Shown in pieces: positions 57,850 through 64,000 of a stretch of DNA of 64,000 nucleotides (within the stretch, counting starts at the first letter, position 1; every line of letters starts with the position of its first letter). The notes under the pieces are model-generated. The model did not search any database. It was not told where the DNA came from and saw nothing but the letters and a program-made list of their open reading frames with translations. Source of the DNA: Physcomitrium patens (Eukaryota > Streptophyta > Bryopsida > Funariales > Funariaceae); the NCBI RefSeq assembly GCF_000002425.4, contig NC_037255.1, positions 11,920,710 to 11,984,709 of the forward strand. The letters are read 5' to 3'. Made by a program: the position numbers and the translations under genes.

Positions 57850-58785
57850 CATCACCTCTTTGGATAATGTTGAGCATTGTGCTTAGGTTCTCCATCATAT
57901 AAGCACAATCCTTCTTGACAAGGACGAGTCTTTTTCTTGCTCAGTAAGAGGTTTGAAACGTACTGCATCAATTTGCATATCCTCTACTTTTGAATGTATG
58001 TATTGAAGATCTGTTGGTATTGCCATTGAATTATAATAACGTTGAGGTCCACTTGTATGGTTTTCAGATCGAAATTCAAAAAGGTGATTGTCGCACTTTA
58101 CAGCAAAGTCAATTGCTTGACTCAATGTTTGAGGATCAGATAAGTTGAGCATTAATTTTTTTACCTCATATTGTAATCCGTAGAGAAATTGGCTAATAAG
58201 TACAGCATCACCCCACTTAATATCAATTGCAAGTTGTCAAAATTATGAAGCATATAACATTACTGATCGATTGCCTTGTCATAAAATACAAATCTTATTG
58301 GTTGCAACACGAATTGCATCATGTTTTCCATACATGGATCAAAACTTCGCCAAAAAAGCCTCTAGATTATCCAATATTAGATCTTGTTGTTCAAAAAAAG
58401 ATGAAAATCATGATAGTACTGAACCTGAAAGAAGCATATTAATGAATCTAACTTGCGATCTTGGAATTGGATAGCTTTGGGATTGAATTTCAATCACAAG
58501 TTGCACTTGAATGATAAATCTTCGAAACTTGGATTTGGTGCCATCAAACTTCTCAAGTAGGATAATTCTTGGTTCTCTAATATTGGAAGGGCGTTCCACC
58601 ATAAGAGAAAGGATATGATTTGGTGCAGATGTTAAAACAGCTCTAATCATTTCTATATCTTCACTTCTTGCCAATCTTGTTGCTCCTTGTGGTGGTAAAT
58701 TGAGTTGATGCATCGCAAGCATTAACTCCCTCAATTGCTCTTGCATTTGTGCCATTGCACTCTTCATTTCAGCAAGTTCTGCCAT
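57850..58785 (-). pseudogene. Chromovirus gag with decayed zinc knuckle
   Basis: Starts at ATG 58785 (MAELAEMKSAMAQMQEQL, coiled coil), then capsid-like sequence (LEKFDGTKSKFRRFIIQVQ), a break near 58408, and 58152-57895 (LNLSDPQTLSQAIDFAVKCD). After a frameshift comes the zinc-knuckle region CLYDGEPKHNAQHY, where two of the three Cys positions of the CCHC motif are Asp and Tyr. Confidence 0.85.
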
Positions 58786-58965
58786 GATAACATTTAAAAA
58801 AGGGAAGATGTCTAATATCGCTTAAGACAAATAGAAGAGAGGATTTAAGAACAGAGAAAATACTAAGGACAATATCAGTTTAGAAGAAGGTAAACCGCAA
58901 CTTCTAATATGGTTGTGTCTTATCAAGAAAAAGAGATAATCCACTCTTAATCAAGATTAGACAAA

Positions 58966-58976
58966 GCTCTGATATT
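58966..58976 (-). other. Primer-binding-site-like sequence (initiator tRNA-Met)
   Basis: On the minus strand aatatcagagc lies about 21 bases after the 5' LTR and resembles the plant PBS TGGTATCAGAGC, with the TGG lost. The distance is larger than usual, so the assignment is tentative. Confidence 0.5.
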
Positions 58977-58997
58977 GTACGTGCACTCTTCTCAATC

Positions 58998-59556
58998 TGT
59001 CAAGGATAAGAACATAATAAAGATAAATAAATAAGTGAAACTTCTCTCATAGAAAGATAAAAAAATAGAAATAATTTGATATATATATTAAAAAAGAAAC
59101 TGGAATGGCTATTGCCAATAACCAAGAAAACTAGAGACCTTTGAAACTAGACTAGAAGCAAGAAAGAAATTGACAAGAGTGAAGAAGGCTTCACTTTTTT
59201 CTCTATATATACTATCTAATTATGGGCTACGTGGCGACGTTCTATAAGACCTTCAATATGTGTTGACTTTGTAGGACTCATGCCTTGACTTATAAGGCAA
59301 GTTTTTCTACGTGTGGGCCACATAATTAGGTTGATATTCAAGTTAACAATATGTGTGGCACATAGCCAGCTTGTTGACTATGTTTCTAATCCCAAAAAGT
59401 CAATTAAAGATACCTATAAAGTCAAAGCAGTGTCTATGAAGCTTCAAGGAAGCTACCATATCAAATACTATAGAATTAATTTATTTTTATCTACTTTTAC
59501 TTACTTCTACTTATTTATACATGTAATTATTGGCTTACATGCATATGTCCGTGACA
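58998..59556 (-). repeat. 5' LTR of the chromovirus
   Basis: 559 bp, TGTCA to TGACA, aligning over its full length with 53169-53726. Shared landmarks include tatgggctacgtggcgacgt and ccaaaaagtcaattaaaga. Confidence 0.92.
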
Positions 59557-60850
59557 AATTTGGCCTTCATGTCTAATCCTTACAATAAGTTGTTTGGTAT
59601 AGTATGTTGTTGCTTTTCTTTATACTCAAGCTGAATGTTGAAAAGCTGTAATTATTCTTCTCAACAATGATGTTATGATTTCATATTTTTCAAATAGAAA
59701 TTATATAATTGTAAATCCAAACAATCACTAGTTTCTCTAATAGTTAATGTTACTACACTTTTGTCGTATGTACAATTGCTAATTTTTCTTGACCACATGC
59801 AAAGTAATTACATTTTGCCCCTCTGAGCTTGTATAATTCATATGCTACAAATTGAAGGCCCCTACTAAAATCTTATTGAAGTACTGCTCTAATAGCAAAG
59901 TTAGAAGCATCAATGTCAAGTGTACAAGAAAGATTGAAATTATATAATTACAATATTGAAGCAATAATGAGTGCCTCCATTAACTTATCAAAGATACTTA
60001 CTGCTCTAGTTTTCATTCAAAATAGGTACATTTTTCTTATAGGCTTATTAGTAAGGCAACAATGTATGCAAATTGTTGAATGAAACGACAATAGTATCTA
60101 GCAAGGCCTAAAAATGAATAGACTTTACAAGCATCTTTAAGTGTTAAAAAATCCTCCACTGATTTTATCTTATCTTGTTCTTTGCCAATGCCTTTGGATG
60201 ATATCACATATTCCAAAAAAGTGATCTTTGTCTTTCAAAGTTTATACTTTGATAATTTGCAATAAAAGTGACTATCTTATAACTGATGCAACACTTTTCA
60301 TAAGTATTATTCATGCTCCTCATGGATTTTACTATATATTAAGATATCATCAATAAAAATAATTATATACTTATATAAAAGGTCCCAAAATAATCTGTTC
60401 ATGTGATCCATGAAGGAAGTTGGAGTATTGATCAAGCCAAAAGATAAAAACAAGCCATTCAAAATGTCCATAGTATGTACAAAATTCCATCTTTTCTACA
60501 TCCTCTCTTGCAATAGGTATTTATCATTAGCTATTCCAAAGGTCCAATTTGTTAAAGATGGTTGCACTTCAAATTTGGTCAAGAAGATCATCCATATATA
60601 GAAGTAAATATGCATTCTTAATAACTTACTTATTAAAGCCTTAATAGTCAATGCAAAGCCAAAGTCCACCATCCTTCTTCGGTACAAAGAGTAGATGTGC
60701 TTGTGAAAGTGATGTGCTTTTTCAAATGAGGCCCTTCTCCAAGAATTCATTCAATGTCTTCCGTAGCTCTTCAAGTTTAATTGGTATTAGGTAATAAATT
60801 AGTCAACTTACCAATTTGACTTCAAGTAATACTTCTATTTGGAAGGAGGC
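59557..60850 (-). mobile_element. Older Ty3/gypsy element: RT and RNase H relic (host of the insertion)
   Basis: The minus strand shows RT blocks LLFVPKKDGG-like (60700-60660), DDLLDQ (60600-60580), IIIFIDDILIYSK (about 60370-60330) and then RNase H (LDIDASNFAIRAVLQ near 59920, EKLAIVHTTKV near 59780). It ends in a DMKAKF frame exactly at the right edge of the young chromovirus. Stops and frameshifts are frequent. The left-hand continuation at 53168 downwards reads on for ~20 codons before decay. Family differs from the chromovirus. Confidence 0.83.
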
Positions 60851-61052
60851 ACTACAATCAGGAGGCATGTTATTGTATAGCGTGATTTACAATCTAAGAA
60901 TACATGGAATATCTAGCTATAGAAATATTAGTTTTAACTTATAGGCTAAGCTCCAATAAGTAATTTATTCCACTTTGAACTTATATACAAAGTCTTGGCT
61001 CTCAAAAATCCTTTTATTTTGCATAAAAGCTCAAAATATAGTAAAATTATTT

Positions 61053-61092
<40 letters not shown>

Positions 61093-62990
61093 TTATTTTT
61101 TTTCTCCAAATTTTACAATCTTATATCTCTTAATTCAACCATTTAATTTTTTTAAAATTTTTATATAATATAGCTATTATTCTTAAGTTTTACTACAAAA
61201 TAAATAAATAAATAATTCAATACTGATCTTTTGGCATCTTAAAAATCCTAGAAAGTACTCTTAATCCTAACTTACAAGCATCTGAACTCATATTCTTCAT
61301 ATCTCAAAAATCTAAAATTCAAATGCTACAAAATTTGTGCATAAAGTTTATTAACATGATTATATACATTCTTAAAAAAAAATAGCCAAAATTTTATAAA
61401 ATTGCTCAAGATATTGCTCAAATCACAACGACTAGTAAATTGGATCAATTACTGCCTTTAGATTGCAAGCATTGACTTAAACTTCGTATAACTCCTTCAT
61501 TCTAGCTTAGAATTTATTCAGCTCTATATGAAAAGTGTAGTTGAAAAAATATTCTCTTTAATCCTAGTTGCCGATCCTTCATTGCTTTTCAAATGCACTC
61601 ATTGTGACCAAAAGAATAATAGTAGATACAAAATCCACATTTTAACTTTGAACGCCTATATCTTTTTCATAAAAACTCCAAATCATCCAAAATCTATACC
61701 AAAACTATAGCCAAAATCTTAAGTTTATTAATCATAACCTCTAAAGTTCAAATGGCCTCAAAAGAATAATCCTTATCCCTAATAAGGCCTAAGGTAGCTT
61801 CCTTGAAGTCTAATGGGCATGATTTTTGGCCAAAAGGAATAGAGATTTTTATCATCCATCTCCATTCATCCATATGAATGTCCTTACTTTTTTTTTTGCT
61901 ACCAAGATCCTTCTCCAATCTTTTTTTTAATTAGTTTTATATAATATGTGTCCTAAACATCAAATAAAAGTAATAAAATAAGACTTCAAAGGTCATTAAT
62001 AACTAACAAAGATGATTTTAAATATGTAAAATTTATTATCAACCAAAATTAATCTTAGAAGCTACTATCAAAAAAAATAAAGTTATATAAATTCTAATAG
62101 TCATTTTTTTAAACAACCTTTTCATATGAATTGTTCTATCCATTTTATTCCTTTGCCTATTTTTCTACCATTGATGCGAGATTTAAAACAACTAAATATA
62201 TCAGTTGCTTATGTTGTATTTGCTTCTTCATAAAGGCCATTCCTACTAATAAATTTTTAGCCGTGGATCATTTTTTTGCCTCATTTGATACAAAGATACA
62301 AAGAATTATCTTCTATCTATCATCTTTAAAGGACATTATCCTTGTAAGCCAATCAACTCGCTAATTTCTCACTGCTAACCATGGCATATCAAGAATAATA
62401 TCATATCTTAGCTTTATTACCTTGAACTTTTTTCTTAAGACATAGTGTCACTCAACCTCAAAGTTTCTTCTTTTCATGTCTTATTCAATATATTCTCTCA
62501 ATCATTTGTAAAATATATATTCATTCTTTTTGTTATCTTCATTTTAATCCTAAGTTGATTGATAATTTCAATCAAGATTTAATTTTTATGGAGCCACAAT
62601 ACACAAGTACTCAATATAATTATCTCTTTAGTTATTCCATTAGATATACCAGTCAATCTTTTTTATAGTTGTCCAAAGCCATATAGTTTGTCTCTAAGAA
62701 ATAATAGCTAGTCTGAATACTAATTTTTAATATCTTTACTAAAAATACCTATTTCTATGTTTTATTTCATAATTAACTTTGTGAGTTTCAAAACTATGAA
62801 CTTGCTTTGATTTCTTGGTGCTTGAATTTTGATATTTTAAACAACCTCTGATTTAATAGTCTAACTCTCAATAAATAAAATATAATCCCTTCAATTTCAA
62901 TATTTTTTGTCTTTGTACTATCAATGATCTTTGGAAGGCATCAATTTCTATTGATGTTGGTTGTTATGCCATAGTATTAAATAGTAGTAT
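60851..62990. other. AT-rich interior of the older element
   Basis: Expected to hold the protease and gag-pol junction of the older element, but I cannot recognise the protease. The plus-strand frame 62131-62364 has no secure match. Several A/T homopolymers. Confidence 0.45.
61056..61089. repeat. (AT)n microsatellite
   Basis: Uninterrupted run of about 17 AT units. Confidence 0.95.
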
Positions 62991-63800
62991 AAGATTTCAT
63001 GCAATAGGTTGTGCTCTACGATTTGTGAAATCTATAGCATCAACTCTCTCTGCAATTCTAATTACTTCTTCAAATGTTTGTGGATTGCTTAGTTCCACCT
63101 CTTGTTAGATTCTTTATTTCAATCCTCATAAAAATCAATCCATTATCTCTACCTTTAAAATATTACCAATTTAGAGACATAAAGACTTAAATCAAGAGAT
63201 GTAATCATACACCAATCTAAATTAAGTAAGATTTTTTAACTACTTATTTGCTATCTTTTCTGCATTGATAGATCAAAATTGATTCCTAAATTCAATCTTA
63301 AACTCCTCTTAATCACAAAATCCACCTTGAGTTCCATAGCTTTGAACACAATATTGCTACTTAATAGTTGCCACATCTTTAAATAGTTGGTTGCATAAAA
63401 AAATTCTTTTGATGGTATTTGCTCCAAATAATTGGAAGTATTGTCGTATACTGAAGAGCCATTAGCATACATCTTCTTGTCTTGAAATTCTAAAATATAT
63501 ACTAGGCTTACTCAATTTTAGCCTAGCAAATATCAAATCTTTTATCCTAGAGGCTTCTATTTGTCCTTGCAAAGGAGCTATCTGGCCTAAGAGGTATTGT
63601 ATTTGAACCTCCATCTCAGATTATTTTGCCACATCTTCCACGTTGTAATTTCCTTGCTAGACACTACTATTGTAATGCCTTCTCTCCTTCTCATTGACTT
63701 CTTAAGAATAGTTCATAGTAACCTCAATACAATATTTAGAGTGACCACAAAAACTAACCTCAAACTAGATAATGGCCATCAATATGCTACCAAAGAATAG
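62991..63800 (-). mobile_element. Gag relic of the older Ty3/gypsy element
   Basis: The minus strand at 63105-63010 reads VELSNPQTFEEVIRIAERVD and DFTNRRAQPIA, a typical gag block before the zinc knuckle. Neighbouring frames (63472-63251) are broken. Position and strand fit the 5' end of the element whose RT lies at 60 kb. The final 200 bases of the window are AT-rich with no recognised LTR. Confidence 0.7.
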
Positions 63801-64000
63801 CCTAATACTTACTTTGATATCAATAAAATGCGTTTGAACTATTTCAAAAATCTAAGACCTTTCTAATCCACAATAACATAAATTCCATTATAACATAAGA
63901 TAAAGCATACCAAAATAAAAAGAAAATAGAACAAAATTGAATAAGAAGATATAAAATCAAACTTTACTAAGAGAAAGAATCCAAAGCCATACATGACCAA

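Larger units (their letters stand above)
53169..59556 (-). mobile_element. Ty3/gypsy chromovirus, complete structure, coding-inactive
   Basis: A 6.39 kb LTR retrotransposon on the minus strand with both LTRs, PBS-like site, PPT and all domains in the order gag, protease, RT, RNase H, integrase, chromodomain. Flanking 5-mers (gattt left, aattt right on the plus strand) are a target-site duplication with one mismatch. Coding is broken by frameshifts and stops, and by changes at catalytic sites of protease and RT, so it cannot move by itself. It is inserted into the RNase H end of an older element whose RT lies at 59950-60850. Confidence 0.93.

Noticed and set aside
62131-62364. Plus-strand frame considered as another integrase
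   Set aside because: The catalytic Asp and Glu contexts could not be placed and the composition is generic AT-rich.
1-64000. tRNA or rRNA genes
   Set aside because: No cloverleaf with B-box-like GGTTCGAATCC and matching arms, and no rRNA core sequence, was seen on either strand by eye.

Overview
The window is nuclear DNA of a land plant. Coding genes carry many GT-AG introns, and the type III polyketide synthases, Tubby-like F-box protein, UMP synthase and chromodomain Ty3/gypsy elements all point to a plant. The mixture of features (a two-pore channel with animal-like pore residues, a MAPKBP1/WDR62-type WD40 protein, non-canonical CHS-like enzymes) suggests a bryophyte, most likely a moss. 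That taxonomic step is inference. No bacterial, organellar, CRISPR or convincing tRNA features were seen.

Bases 1 to about 44,400 are the genic half. In order: the 3' two thirds of a two-pore cation channel gene (+ strand, starts before the resolved part); a 20-exon WD40 gene of the MAPKBP1/WDR62 family (- strand, convergent with the channel), whose exon phases all close; a quiet stretch with a diverged ~290 bp direct-repeat pair; an uninterrupted UMP synthase gene; two convergent type III polyketide synthase genes with altered active-site cavities; an AT-rich spacer with small GC-richer fragments; a broken but intron-containing seryl-tRNA synthetase pseudogene; a nine-exon RsmE-type 16S rRNA methyltransferase with a probable organelle transit peptide; and a divergent Tubby-like F-box gene.

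Near 44,450 the composition shifts abruptly to strongly AT-rich DNA, and the remaining ~19.5 kb is layered retrotransposon debris, nearly all with its coding strand on the minus strand. The youngest layer is a 6.4 kb chromovirus (53,169-59,556) with ~558 bp LTRs, PPT, PBS-like site, gag, protease, RT/RNase H, integrase and C-terminal chromodomain. It carries stops, frameshifts and catalytic-site changes. It is inserted into the RNase H end of an older Ty3/gypsy element (gag near 63.0-63.8 kb, RT near 60-60.8 kb). A much older, internally deleted relative of the chromovirus lies at 44.9-47.9 kb. An integrase relic at 49.1-49.9 kb lies between two inverted arrays of a degenerate AATCCTAA-type motif.

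The genes do not form one obvious pathway. UMP synthase makes UMP, RsmE acts on organellar ribosomes, the two PKS genes are a small specialised-metabolism pair, and the channel and WD40 protein are signalling components. The observations most worth following are the animal-like selectivity filter of the plant channel, an 18 bp perfect hairpin burying a 5' splice site in the WD40 gene, the unusual PKS active sites, and the nested transposon architecture with inverted arrays.
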